Notes under the pieces: model-generated
The model's input: the letters and a program-made list of their open reading frames with translations, nothing else
What the model was told of the DNA's origin: nothing
The model's database searches: none
Part shown: in pieces, positions 41,781-49,446 of the stretch
Layout of the letters: each line of letters starts with the position of its first letter
Numbering within the stretch: position 1 is the stretch's first letter
Program-made: the position numbers and the translations under genes
DNA from: Streptomyces vilmorinianum
GTDB lineage: Bacteria > Actinomycetota > Actinomycetes > Streptomycetales > Streptomycetaceae
Assembly: GCF_005517195.1 (NCBI RefSeq)
Contig: NZ_CP040244.1
Location: 4,668,001 to 4,732,000 of the forward strand
Length of the DNA: 64,000 nt
Direction: 5' to 3'

Positions 41781-43597
41781 GCTGTTTCTCCTTCGTCGTG
41801 TACGGCGGGTGCTCCGGAGGACACCCAGAAACGGATGGACTCCACGAGCACCACGAGCGCGACGGCTGCCGCGAGGGCGCTGAGCGCCAGGGTGAAGTCG
41901 TTGCCGCGGCTCGCGAGCAGTGCGGCGAGGAGGGTCACCAGGAGCGTGCGCCCCTCGTGGCCTCCGATGGTGCGCACCAGCCAGGCGGGCGGCGCGCCGG
42001 TGCCGCCGCGAATGCGGTACACCGTGTCGTAGTGATGGTAGGCGACGGCCGCGACCAGCCCGAATGCGGCGGGGAGGGCCCCGGGGACGTCGGAGCGGGC
42101 GGCCAGGACGAGCACGGTGCCGTACTCGCCGGCGCGGAAGAGCGGCGGGAGCAGCCAGTCCAGCGGGCCCTTGAGGGGCTGGGAGACCGCGAGGCCGGAC
42201 ATGATCGTGTAGCCGACGGCGCCGACGGCCGCGACCCAGGGGTCGCCCTCGGCGAGGGCCGCGCCGAGCAGGGCGACGGCCGCCAGGGCTTTCACGAGGG
42301 GGGCGTACGAGAAGAAGCGGGTGTTCGGACCGCGGAGTCCGGCCACGGCCTCCCCGAGGGCTCCGGTGTCCGCCAGGTCCGCCAGGGCGTGGGCGGCGCG
42401 GTCCGTGCGCTTCGCCTTGCGGGTCAGTGAGCGCAGGACGCGGCCGGCCGTGGTGTAGCAGGCGCCGAACGCGCAGCCGATGATCAGCGCCCAGAAGACG
42501 ATCCGGGGGTTCGTGACGGCGGTGAGCACCGCGATCATCGCCCAGCGTTCGCCGATCGGCAGGATGATCATCCGGCGGACCCAGACGGTCCAGCCGACGC
42601 TGTCGAGCCGGCTGGACAGGGCCGCGGTGGGACTCGTGTTGGCCGTGGCGTCGTGGTTGGCCTCGTTGAAGGAGAAGTCCACGACATGGCGGCAGGTCAT
42701 GAGGACCATCGCGCCGAGCGCCAGGGCCCAGACGTCGTCGCCGTCGCGGGCGGCGCCGAGGGCGAGACCGGCGTAGAAGGAGTACTCCTTCGCGCGGTCG
42801 AAGGTGGCGTCGAGCCAGGCGCCCATCGTCGAGTACTGCAGCGAGTAGCGGGCGAGCTGCCCGTCGGTGCAGTCCAGGACGAAGGAGACCAGGAGCAGGA
42901 CGCCGGCGGCGACGTACCCGCCGCGCTCGCCCGTGGCGGCGCAGCCGGCCGCGATCAGGGCGGTGAGCAGCGAGGCGGTGGTGACCTGGTTGGGGGTCAG
43001 TCCGCGCCGCGCGCACCAGCGGGCGATGTAGCGCGAGTACGGGCTGATGAAGAAGGTCGTGAAGAAGCCGTCGTGGGCCTTCACGGCGGAGCGGAGCCGT
43101 ACGGCCTCGTCGTCGACGGCCGCGACGGCGGCGCGGGCCGCGTGGCGGGCCTCGGCGTCGGTCGGTACGGCGGCGACGAGCGTGGCGAGCTGGGGCCGGT
43201 GGACGGGAACGCCGTCGGCGTCGAGGGCGTCGGCGAGGGCGTCGGGCAGGCTCTCGTCCGCCGCCGGGGACGGCGCGGGCTCGGCGCCCGGCACCCCGGC
43301 GTACGCGTCGGTCAGCGCACGGGCCAGCGCCGGGCGGGCCTCGGGCTGCGCGGTGAGCGCACCGGGCGCGGCGGCCGCGGGGAAGCGGGGGTCGGTGAGA
43401 GCCAGGCGGAGCGCGTGGAGGTGTCCGACGAAGCGGGGGTCGACCACGGCGACCCGCTCACCTGCCGGTACGGCGGCGAGCAGCGAACCGGTGTCCTGCG
43501 GGCCGGAGGCGACCCTGACGTCGAAGCCCAGCGACCGCAGATCGCCGTCGAGCGACGATCCGGGTACCGGCGGACCGGTGAGGATGGCGGTCGACAG
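41777..43597 (-). CDS. DUF5941-type protein with CDP-alcohol phosphatidyltransferase domain
   Basis: 606 residues if started at CTG 43597. The N-terminal 170 residues are Ala-rich and soluble (STAILTGPPVPGSSLDGDL at the start), then a canonical CDP-alcohol transferase motif D-CT-DG-QL-AR, G-AWL-D-ATF-D, followed by many membrane helices. A GTG at 43447 would remove 50 residues whose third-position bias is clearly coding. An in-frame TGA lies three codons before the CTG, and AAGGAG sits nine bases upstream of it. First gene of the polymer operon; likely transfers an alcohol phosphate to a membrane acceptor. Confidence 0.85.
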   Translation of the reverse strand: MSTAILTGPPVPGSSLDGDLRSLGFDVRVASGPQDTGSLLAAVPAGERVAVVDPRFVGHLHALRLALTDPRFPAAAAPGALTAQPEARPALARALTDAYAGVPGAEPAPSPAADESLPDALADALDADGVPVHRPQLATLVAAVPTDAEARHAARAAVAAVDDEAVRLRSAVKAHDGFFTTFFISPYSRYIARWCARRGLTPNQVTTASLLTALIAAGCAATGERGGYVAAGVLLLVSFVLDCTDGQLARYSLQYSTMGAWLDATFDRAKEYSFYAGLALGAARDGDDVWALALGAMVLMTCRHVVDFSFNEANHDATANTSPTAALSSRLDSVGWTVWVRRMIILPIGERWAMIAVLTAVTNPRIVFWALIIGCAFGACYTTAGRVLRSLTRKAKRTDRAAHALADLADTGALGEAVAGLRGPNTRFFSYAPLVKALAAVALLGAALAEGDPWVAAVGAVGYTIMSGLAVSQPLKGPLDWLLPPLFRAGEYGTVLVLAARSDVPGALPAAFGLVAAVAYHHYDTVYRIRGGTGAPPAWLVRTIGGHEGRTLLVTLLAALLASRGNDFTLALSALAAAVALVVLVESIRFWVSSGAPAVHDEGETA

Positions 43598-43907
43598 ACG
43601 AACTCACTCCTTGGAGCTGACGGGCGGGCCGACGGGACCCAGGGCACGGCCCCGCGCACGGCGGCTCGGCCCGGCATCGGGCGGCGGCACGTCGGCTGAG
43701 GCTATCGGATGAACGGAAGCGGGAGTTCACCGAGGCTTTGCGGTCAGGACTCCCCCGGGCCCACTCACATCCGCGCGAGTACGCCCCGTCCCGCGGAGAT
43801 CATCATGGGCGATCGACCTCCCGCCCCACAAACCGCGTTCCGCGGCCCCTCCGGGCGCCTGCCGCCCGCCGTCCCGATCTGCACGCATCACCGCAGGTCA
43901 GACGATA
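43598..43907. other. Divergent intergenic region
   Basis: No gene seen between the polymer operon and the CDF exporter gene. The left 40 bases include the AAGGAG ribosome site for the DUF5941 gene. The remainder must carry the operon promoter, which I could not pinpoint. Confidence 0.4.
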
Positions 43908-43922
43908 TGACAACGGTGTTCA
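43908..43922. promoter_or_regulatory. Zur-box-like element upstream of the CDF gene
   Basis: TGACAACGGTGTTCA resembles the 15-bp streptomycete Zur box (TGAAAATGATTTTCA-type), with five of seven arm positions symmetric. It lies about 80 bases before the exporter start. In S. coelicolor Zur is known to activate the CDF exporter gene zitB at high zinc. Confidence 0.45.
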
Positions 43923-44003
43923 GTCCCGTGTTGCAGATACCCCCCACCCGTAGTTCACTTGCGAGCCGGGGCACGGATACGAGACAACGGGGAGGCCTTT
44001 GTC

Positions 44004-44945
44004 ATGGGGGCTGGACACGACCACGGACACAGTCACGGCGGACCGCCGCCCACGGGGACCGCGGCCGCGGCCCACCGGGGACGGCTGCGGATCGCGCTCG
44101 GGATCACACTGTCCGTGATGGTGGTCGAGATCGTCGGTGGCATCGTCGCCGACTCGCTCGCGCTGATCGCCGACGCGGCCCACATGGCGACCGACGCGGT
44201 CGGCCTGGCGATGGCCCTGCTGGCGATCCACTTCGCCAACCGTCCGCCCACGGAGAACCGCACCTACGGCTTCGCGCGCGCAGAGATCCTCGCCGCGCTG
44301 GCCAACTGTCTGCTGCTGCTCGGCGTCGGCACCTATGTCCTGTACGAGGCGATCCAGCGGTTCATCGAGCCGGCCGAGACCAGGGGCGGTCTGACCGTCG
44401 TGTTCGCGCTGATCGGTCTGGTCGCCAACATGATCTCCCTCTCGCTGCTCGTCCGCGGCCAGAAGGAGAGCCTCAACGTGCGCGGCGCCTATCTGGAGGT
44501 GCTCGCGGACGCGCTCGGCTCGGTGACGGTCCTGGTCTCGGCCGGCATCATCCTGGCCACCGGCTGGCAGTACGCCGACCCGATCGCCTCGATCCTGATC
44601 GGCCTGATGATCGTGCCGCGCACGGTCAAGCTGCTGCGCGAGACCCTGGACGTGCTTCTGGAGTCGGCGCCGAAGGGGGTCGACATGGCGGAGGTCCGGG
44701 CGCACATCCTGGCGCTGCCGGGCGTCGAGGACGTCCACGATCTGCACGCCTGGACGATCACCTCCGGGATGCCGGTGCTCTCCGCGCACGTGGTCGTGGA
44801 CCAGGCCGCCCTGGACGCGGTGGGGCACGAGAAGATGCTGCACGACCTCCAGGGGTGCCTGGGCTCCCACTTCGACGTGGAGCACTGCACGTTCCAGCTG
44901 GAGCCGGCCGGTCATGCCGAGCACGAGGCGAAGCTCTGCCTGTGA
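44004..44945 (+). CDS. zitB: CDF-family zinc exporter (ZitB-like)
   Basis: 313 residues. His-rich N-terminus (GHDHGHSHGG), six membrane helices and a C-terminal cytoplasmic metal-binding domain. Helix 2 has ADAAHMATDAVGLA (HxxxD); helix 5 has EVLADALGSV, with Glu where E. coli ZitB has His. The C-terminal domain has VHDLHAWTITSGMPVLSAHVVV. Exports Zn2+ (possibly Cd2+/Co2+) by proton antiport. Start ATG 44004 has GGGGAGG eight bases upstream. A Zur-like box precedes it. Confidence 0.92.
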   Translation: MGAGHDHGHSHGGPPPTGTAAAAHRGRLRIALGITLSVMVVEIVGGIVADSLALIADAAHMATDAVGLAMALLAIHFANRPPTENRTYGFARAEILAALANCLLLLGVGTYVLYEAIQRFIEPAETRGGLTVVFALIGLVANMISLSLLVRGQKESLNVRGAYLEVLADALGSVTVLVSAGIILATGWQYADPIASILIGLMIVPRTVKLLRETLDVLLESAPKGVDMAEVRAHILALPGVEDVHDLHAWTITSGMPVLSAHVVVDQAALDAVGHEKMLHDLQGCLGSHFDVEHCTFQLEPAGHAEHEAKLCL

Positions 44946-45003
44946 CCCCGCGGCCCTGCTACGGTTGATCGTCAAGCGTGAGGTGAGAGAGGAGCTGAGG
45001 TTG

Positions 45004-45102
45004 ATGACCGTCGCGATGGAGGCTGCCCAGTGCGGCAGCGCCCGGTCCGGCTTCAGCTCCCGGGTTTCCGGCTGACCTGATCCCCCGGTTCCTCGGAACC
45101 GG
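45004..45102 (+). promoter_or_regulatory. Short upstream open frame plus hairpin in the methyltransferase-GNAT leader
   Basis: A 23-codon frame (45004-45075) begins ATG with AGAGGAG upstream and ends TGA; it reads M-T-V-A-M-E-A-A-Q-C-G-S. Ten bases later is a perfect 8-bp hairpin CCGGTTCC-TC-GGAACCGG (45085-45102), 48 bases before the TTG start of the next gene. The layout resembles a translation-linked attenuator, but no functional codon run is evident. Confidence 0.4.
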
Positions 45103-45149
45103 TTCGTCACGTCGTCGGCCGGGGCCCTCTCACACAAGGGTTTCCCACG

Positions 45150-46397
45150 TTGTCCGACAACGCTCTGCACACCGCTTTCTTCGCCCTGCACCACGGTCTT
45201 CCGCGGCAGGGTCCCGGCTCCGACTCCACCACCCGTCGTCTGCTCGCGCTCTGCGGACCGCTCCCCGAGCGGCCGCGCGTCCTCGACCTCGGCTGCGGGC
45301 CCGGCCGCTCCGCGCTGCTCCTGGCCGCCGAGGCCGGGGCGGAGGTGACGGCGGTGGATCTGCACGAGCCGTTCCTCGATGAGCTGCGGCGCGCCGCCGA
45401 CGCCCGCGGGCTCGGCGACTCGATCCGTACGCTCGACGCCGACATGGGTGAACTCCCGTTCCCTGACGGATCCTTCGATCTCGTCTGGGCCGAGAGTTCG
45501 GCCTACAACCTCGGCTTCGACACCGCGCTGCGCGAGTGGCGCCGGCTGCTGTCCCCCGGAGGCACCCTCGTGCTCACCGAGTGCGAGTGGACGGTGGACG
45601 AGCCGAGCCCGGAGGCCCGCGCCTTCTGGGACCGGCACTACACACTCCGTACGACCGCCGGGAACACCGCGGCGGCGGTCGAGGGCGGCTATCACGTCCT
45701 CGGGGTCGTCCACCAGCCCGAGAGCGACTGGGACGAGTACTACCGCCCGCTCGCCGACCGGGCGGACGCCGCGGACCCTGCCGCCCCGGGCATGGCCGAG
45801 ACGCTCGCCTCGACCCGCGAGGAGCTCGCGATGCGCCGCGACCACGGCGGCGAGTACGGCTACACCGGCTACGTCCTGCGGCCCGCCGACACCCGGTGGC
45901 GTACGCGGGAGGAGACGGCCGCCGACATTCCCCGCGTACGGGAGATCAACGCGGCGGCCTTCGCCACGGCGGAGGAGGCCGCGCTGGTCGACGCCCTGCG
46001 GGAGGACGCCGGCGCGTGGCTGCCCGGTCTCTCGTACGTCGCCGAGGCGGCCGACGGCACGGTGGCGGCGTACGCGCTCGTGACTCGCTGCCACGTCGGC
46101 GGTGTTCCGGTGGCGGCGCTCGCTCCGGTCGCCGTCGATCCGGCGTACCAGCGGCGCGGGGCCGGGCAGGCCGTCGTCCGGGCCGTGCTCGACGCGGCGC
46201 GGCTGCGCGGAGAGCGACTCGTCCTGGTGCTCGGCCACCCGGAGTACTACCCGAGGTTCGGCTTCGTACGGGCGTCGCGGCACGGGATCAGGCCAGGTTT
46301 CGAGGTGCCCGACGAGGCCATGATGGCGCTTGTCCTGGACGGTTCCGGCCCCGTTCCCCGGGGCATGATCCACTATCCGGCGGCCTTCGGCGTCTGA
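45150..46397 (+). CDS. Methyltransferase-GNAT acetyltransferase fusion
   Basis: 415 residues. N-terminal class I SAM methyltransferase (about 35-200): VLDLGCGPGRSALLLAAEAG, VTAVDLHEPF, LDADMGELPFPDGSFDLVWAE, LSPGGTLVLTE. C-terminal GNAT domain (about 250-405): DIPRVREINAAAF, LAPVAVDPAYQRRGAGQAVV (acetyl-CoA loop) and YYPRFGFVRASRHGI, as in the YhbS-type N-acetyltransferases. The junction is at about residue 245 with no stop or frameshift. TTG 45150 has AAGGG upstream. The two substrates are unknown; the join suggests both act on one molecule or in one pathway. Confidence 0.87.
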   Translation: MSDNALHTAFFALHHGLPRQGPGSDSTTRRLLALCGPLPERPRVLDLGCGPGRSALLLAAEAGAEVTAVDLHEPFLDELRRAADARGLGDSIRTLDADMGELPFPDGSFDLVWAESSAYNLGFDTALREWRRLLSPGGTLVLTECEWTVDEPSPEARAFWDRHYTLRTTAGNTAAAVEGGYHVLGVVHQPESDWDEYYRPLADRADAADPAAPGMAETLASTREELAMRRDHGGEYGYTGYVLRPADTRWRTREETAADIPRVREINAAAFATAEEAALVDALREDAGAWLPGLSYVAEAADGTVAAYALVTRCHVGGVPVAALAPVAVDPAYQRRGAGQAVVRAVLDAARLRGERLVLVLGHPEYYPRFGFVRASRHGIRPGFEVPDEAMMALVLDGSGPVPRGMIHYPAAFGV

Positions 46398-46402
46398 CGC
46401 GC

Positions 46403-46449
46403 GCCCGCTCCCGCCGCACCGGGTGTACTCCGGTGCGGTGGGAGCGGGC
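46403..46449 (+). terminator. Terminator after the methyltransferase-GNAT gene
   Basis: Two 20-base arms (GCCCGCTCCC... and ...GGGAGCGGGC) pair with only one G-T wobble around a 7-base loop, 6 bases past the stop. Confidence 0.88.
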
Positions 46450-46539
46450 CACGTCCGGGCTCCGAAGTACGGACAAGCCGCTTTTGTACGGCAGACTGAG
46501 GGTGCCCCACCGGGCCGAGGACCGAAGCGAAGGATGGGT

Positions 46540-47163
46540 ATGCCGACCACATCAGCCACCGCGGCACACAGCTCGCCGAACGGAGTCTCCGCGAACGGCG
46601 TCGCCGCCACCGGCGTCCCGGCGTCGATCATGCTCGAGCTGGTCGACGAGGACGGCAACACCATCGGTACGGCCGAGAAGCTCGCGGCGCACCAGGCCCC
46701 GGGGCAGTTGCACCGGGCGTTCTCCGTCTTCCTCTTCGACGAGTCGGGCCGGCTGCTGCTGCAGCGCCGCGCGCTCGGCAAGTACCACTCCCCCGGCGTG
46801 TGGTCGAACACCTGCTGCGGTCACCCCTACCCGGGCGAGGCGCCGTTCGCGGCCGCCGCCCGGCGCACGTACGAGGAGCTGGGCATCTCGCCCTCGCTGC
46901 TCGCCGAGGCGGGCACCGTCCGCTACAACCACCCGGACCCGGACTCGGGCCTGGTGGAGCAGGAGTACAACCACCTGTTCGTCGGGATGGTCCAGGCCGA
47001 CCTGCGGCCGGATCCGGAGGAGGTCGAGGAGACCGCCTTCGTGACGGCGCAGGAGCTGGAGGAGCGGCACGCGAACGCGCCGTTCTCCGCCTGGTTCATG
47101 ACGGTCCTGGACGCGGCGCGTCCGGCCGTCAGGGAGCTGACGGGTCCGTCCGGGGGCTGGTGA
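46540..47163 (+). CDS. idi: Isopentenyl-diphosphate delta-isomerase, type 1
   Basis: 207-residue Nudix-fold IDI. FLFDESGRLLLQRRALGKYHSPGVWSNTCCGHPYPGE includes the catalytic Cys in the TCCGHP motif; a Nudix-like AARRTYEELGI helix and EYNHLFVG (Glu) follow. Interconverts IPP and DMAPP, supporting the hopanoid operon and other isoprenoids. ATG 46540 chosen because AAGGA ends five bases before it. The first 25 residues are Ala/Ser-rich extension. The 3' end overlaps the convergent anti-sigma-like gene by 35 bases. Confidence 0.95.
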   Translation: MPTTSATAAHSSPNGVSANGVAATGVPASIMLELVDEDGNTIGTAEKLAAHQAPGQLHRAFSVFLFDESGRLLLQRRALGKYHSPGVWSNTCCGHPYPGEAPFAAAARRTYEELGISPSLLAEAGTVRYNHPDPDSGLVEQEYNHLFVGMVQADLRPDPEEVEETAFVTAQELEERHANAPFSAWFMTVLDAARPAVRELTGPSGGW

Positions 47164-47677
47164 TCCCGGGCTCGACCCGGGGCCCGGCAGCCAGGCCGGG
47201 CCCCGGCGCCCCTCCGGGCCCCGGAACCAGCGGGGCGAGGGGCAGCGCGGCCCAGATGATCTTGCCGCCGCTTGCGGTGTGCTCCACGTCGCACGCCCCG
47301 CCCGCCTCCAGCGCGATCTCCCGCACGAGCAGCAGCCCGCGGCCGCCCGTCTGCGCGTAGTCCGCCTCCAGCGCCTTGGGGCGGTACGGGTGGTTGTCCT
47401 CGACGGACACCCGGACCCACTCCGGGCCGATCGCCACCTCCACGGCCACTTCCGGGGAGAGCAGCGCCGCGTGTTTGACGGTGTTGGTGACCAGCTCCGA
47501 GACGATCAGGAGCAGGCCCTGGACCGTGTCCTCGTGGACCGGTACTCCTTGACGGATCAGCAGGTCGCGTACGGCGTGCCGGGCCTGCGGAACGGAGACG
47601 TCGACCGCGGGAGCGGTGAAGCGCCAGACCCCTTCGTAGGACGGTGGCCGTGCGGGGACGCTCCCGCGGCTCTCCAT
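47129..47677 (-). CDS. Anti-sigma-type ATP-binding protein (HATPase_c_2)
   Basis: 182 residues. GHKL ATPase without a kinase DHp domain: LLIVSELVTNTVKHA (N-box), RVSVEDNHPYRPKAL, then TGGRGLLLVREIA (G-boxes) and GKIIWAALPL. Such RsbW-like proteins in Streptomyces control sigma factors or signal cascades by binding or phosphorylating partners. ATG 47677 (GGGAG seven bases upstream) preferred over GTG 47713. The C-terminal 30 residues are Pro/Gly-rich and lie in the overlap with idi. Confidence 0.88.
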   Translation of the reverse strand: MESRGSVPARPPSYEGVWRFTAPAVDVSVPQARHAVRDLLIRQGVPVHEDTVQGLLLIVSELVTNTVKHAALLSPEVAVEVAIGPEWVRVSVEDNHPYRPKALEADYAQTGGRGLLLVREIALEAGGACDVEHTASGGKIIWAALPLAPLVPGPGGAPGPGLAAGPRVEPGITSPRTDPSAP

Positions 47678-47807
47678 AGTCCGGCTCCCACCCTCGTGCT
47701 CGATTGTCGCCACGAGCCGAGTGTTGGTAATCCGTAGGTCCGGACCGGCCTACTGACCAGAAGTCGACGCTTATCGACCGTCTTCTGATCGGGTGGGTAT
47801 GCCAACG

Positions 47808-47957
47808 TCAGTTGTTCGACTGCTCCTGATCTTCTTCTGACTCCTTCGGAGGGACAGTCGGCGGTGTGACCATACTGACGATCTGCCGGCCCCGATGCCG
47901 ATCGCGATCAGGCCGAGGAGCAGTCCGAAGGGAGTCGTCGTGGGAATCCCGGGCCAT
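47808..47957 (-). CDS. Small open frame, possible frameshifted membrane peptide
   Basis: 49 codons with an excellent ribosome site (GGAGG five to six bases before ATG): M-A-R-D-S-H-D-D-S, ending VPPKESEEDQEQSNN. The middle of this frame has poor third-position bias. The neighbouring frame over the same bases is strongly biased and encodes a membrane helix, PFGLLLGLIAIGIGAG. Either two compensating frameshifts have occurred or one of the frames is fortuitous. Family unknown. Confidence 0.4.
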   Translation of the reverse strand: MARDSHDDSLRTAPRPDRDRHRGRQIVSMVTPPTVPPKESEEDQEQSNN

Positions 47958-48021
47958 GCGCGCCTCCTCCTCGGCCCCCTTCTTGATCGTGCGTTCGGGG
48001 TCCCCGGATAGCATCCGGCGC

Positions 48022-48774
48022 ATGGAGCCCAACGAGCCGCACCTGAAGGTCGCCGTCGACGGCGCGGTCGCCACCGTCGTCATCTCGAACCCGGCCAAGC
48101 GCAACGCGATGACGGCCGCGATGTGGCGGTCCCTGCCCGGGCTGCTCGCACCGCTCGCCACCGACCCCGGGGTCCGCGCGCTGGTCCTCACGGGCGACGG
48201 CGGGACCTTCTGCGCCGGCGCGGACATCTCGACGCTGCGGGAGCCGGGCGACGAACAGCAGTCGCTGGCCGTACGGGCCGAGGAGGCGCTCGCCGCCTTC
48301 CCCAAGCCGACGCTCGCCGCCGTCCGCGGTTACTGCGTGGGCGGCGGCAGCCAGCTCGCCGCGGCCTGCGACCTGAGGTTCGCGGAGGAGGGTGCGCTGT
48401 TCGGCGTCACCCCGTCGAAGCTCGGCATCGTCTACCCGTCCTCCTCGACCCGGCGACTGGCCTCGCTGGTCGGGCCCTCGGCCGCCAAGTACCTGCTCTT
48501 CTCCGGCGAGTTGATCGACAGCGAGCGAGCGCTGCGCACCGGCCTGGTCGACGAGCTCCTCCCGGCCGGCGAACTGGACAAGCGGGTGGGCGAGTTCACC
48601 CGCGTCCTGGTCTCGCGCTCGCAGCTGACCCAGGCCGCGGCCAAGGAGTTCGCGGACGGGCGCACCGACCGGGACGCGTACTGGGCGGAGCAGGCGCGGG
48701 GCAGCGGCGACACGGCGGAGGGGGTCGCCGCCTTCCTGGAGCGGCGCGCGCCCCGCTTCACGTACGGGATCTGA
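48022..48774 (+). CDS. Enoyl-CoA hydratase/isomerase family protein
   Basis: 250 residues, crotonase fold. VTGDGGTFCAGADIS-like oxyanion motif (LTGDGGTFCAGADIS) and VRGYCVGGGSQLAAACDLRFA are clear. In the catalytic loop FGVTPSKLGIVYPSSSTRRL a Ser-Lys replaces the usual Glu of the P-E motif, so it may not be a standard hydratase; an isomerase or thioesterase-like reaction is possible. Start ATG 48022. Followed by the convergent DJ-1 gene. Confidence 0.87.
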   Translation: MEPNEPHLKVAVDGAVATVVISNPAKRNAMTAAMWRSLPGLLAPLATDPGVRALVLTGDGGTFCAGADISTLREPGDEQQSLAVRAEEALAAFPKPTLAAVRGYCVGGGSQLAAACDLRFAEEGALFGVTPSKLGIVYPSSSTRRLASLVGPSAAKYLLFSGELIDSERALRTGLVDELLPAGELDKRVGEFTRVLVSRSQLTQAAAKEFADGRTDRDAYWAEQARGSGDTAEGVAAFLERRAPRFTYGI

Positions 48775-48792
48775 TCCGGTACGCCGGGCGGG

Positions 48793-49437
48793 TCAGCCCT
48801 GCGGCGCGAGGACCTTCTCGGCGCGGCCGCGCCAGCGCGCCACGAGCTCGGCAGGGGCCTTCTCCGGTGAACCCGCGTCGTAGGGCGGCTGCGGGTCGTA
48901 CTCGGTCAGCAGCTGGACCGTCCGCGCCGTCTCGTCGCCGGCGATCCGGCCGATCAGGTGCAGCGCCATGTCGATGCCGGAGGAGACCCCGGCGGCGGTG
49001 ACGTACTTGCCGTCGAACACGACCCGCTCCCCCGTGGGTTCGGCGCCCACCGCCCTCAGCTCCTCCAGGGCGAGCCAGTGGCTGGTGGCCGGACGGCCGG
49101 TGAGGAGTCCCGCGCCGCCCAGGATCAGGGAGCCGGTGCAGACGGAGGTGGTCCAGGTGCTGGTGGCGTCGGCGCCCCGGAGCCAGGCGAGGATCTCGGG
49201 GTCGTGCATGGCCTCGCGCGAGCCCGGGCCGCCGGGGACCAGGACGATGTCCGGGTCCGGCACGTCGGCGAGGGTCCGGTCGGCGACGAGGGCGAGGCTG
49301 CCGCGGTCGCCCCGTACGGGACCGGCCTCCTTGGCGACGAAGACGGTCTCGGCCCCGGGGAGACGGGCGAGCAGCTCGTAGGGGCCGACGGCGTCGAGGG
49401 TGGTGAAACGGTCGTAGAGCAGGACGGCGATCTGCAT
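48793..49437 (-). CDS. DJ-1/PfpI family protein
   Basis: 214 residues. Nucleophile elbow TSVCTGSLILGGAGLL (Cys about 98) with the preceding GGPGSREA and following TSHWLALEEL as in the ThiJ/PfpI glutamine-amidotransferase-like fold. N-terminal IAVLLYDRFTTLDAVGPYELL matches isonitrile hydratase-type members. Reaction not assignable (hydratase, glyoxalase or chaperone roles occur in the family). It starts 9 bases after the GlxA-type regulator, with GAGAGGA upstream; operon. Confidence 0.9.
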   Translation of the reverse strand: MQIAVLLYDRFTTLDAVGPYELLARLPGAETVFVAKEAGPVRGDRGSLALVADRTLADVPDPDIVLVPGGPGSREAMHDPEILAWLRGADATSTWTTSVCTGSLILGGAGLLTGRPATSHWLALEELRAVGAEPTGERVVFDGKYVTAAGVSSGIDMALHLIGRIAGDETARTVQLLTEYDPQPPYDAGSPEKAPAELVARWRGRAEKVLAPQG

Positions 49438-49446
49438 GGGTTCCTC

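Noticed and set aside
43920-46811. A leftward open frame of about 960 codons over the CDF and methyltransferase-GNAT genes
   Set aside because: Antisense to two well-supported genes and without motifs.
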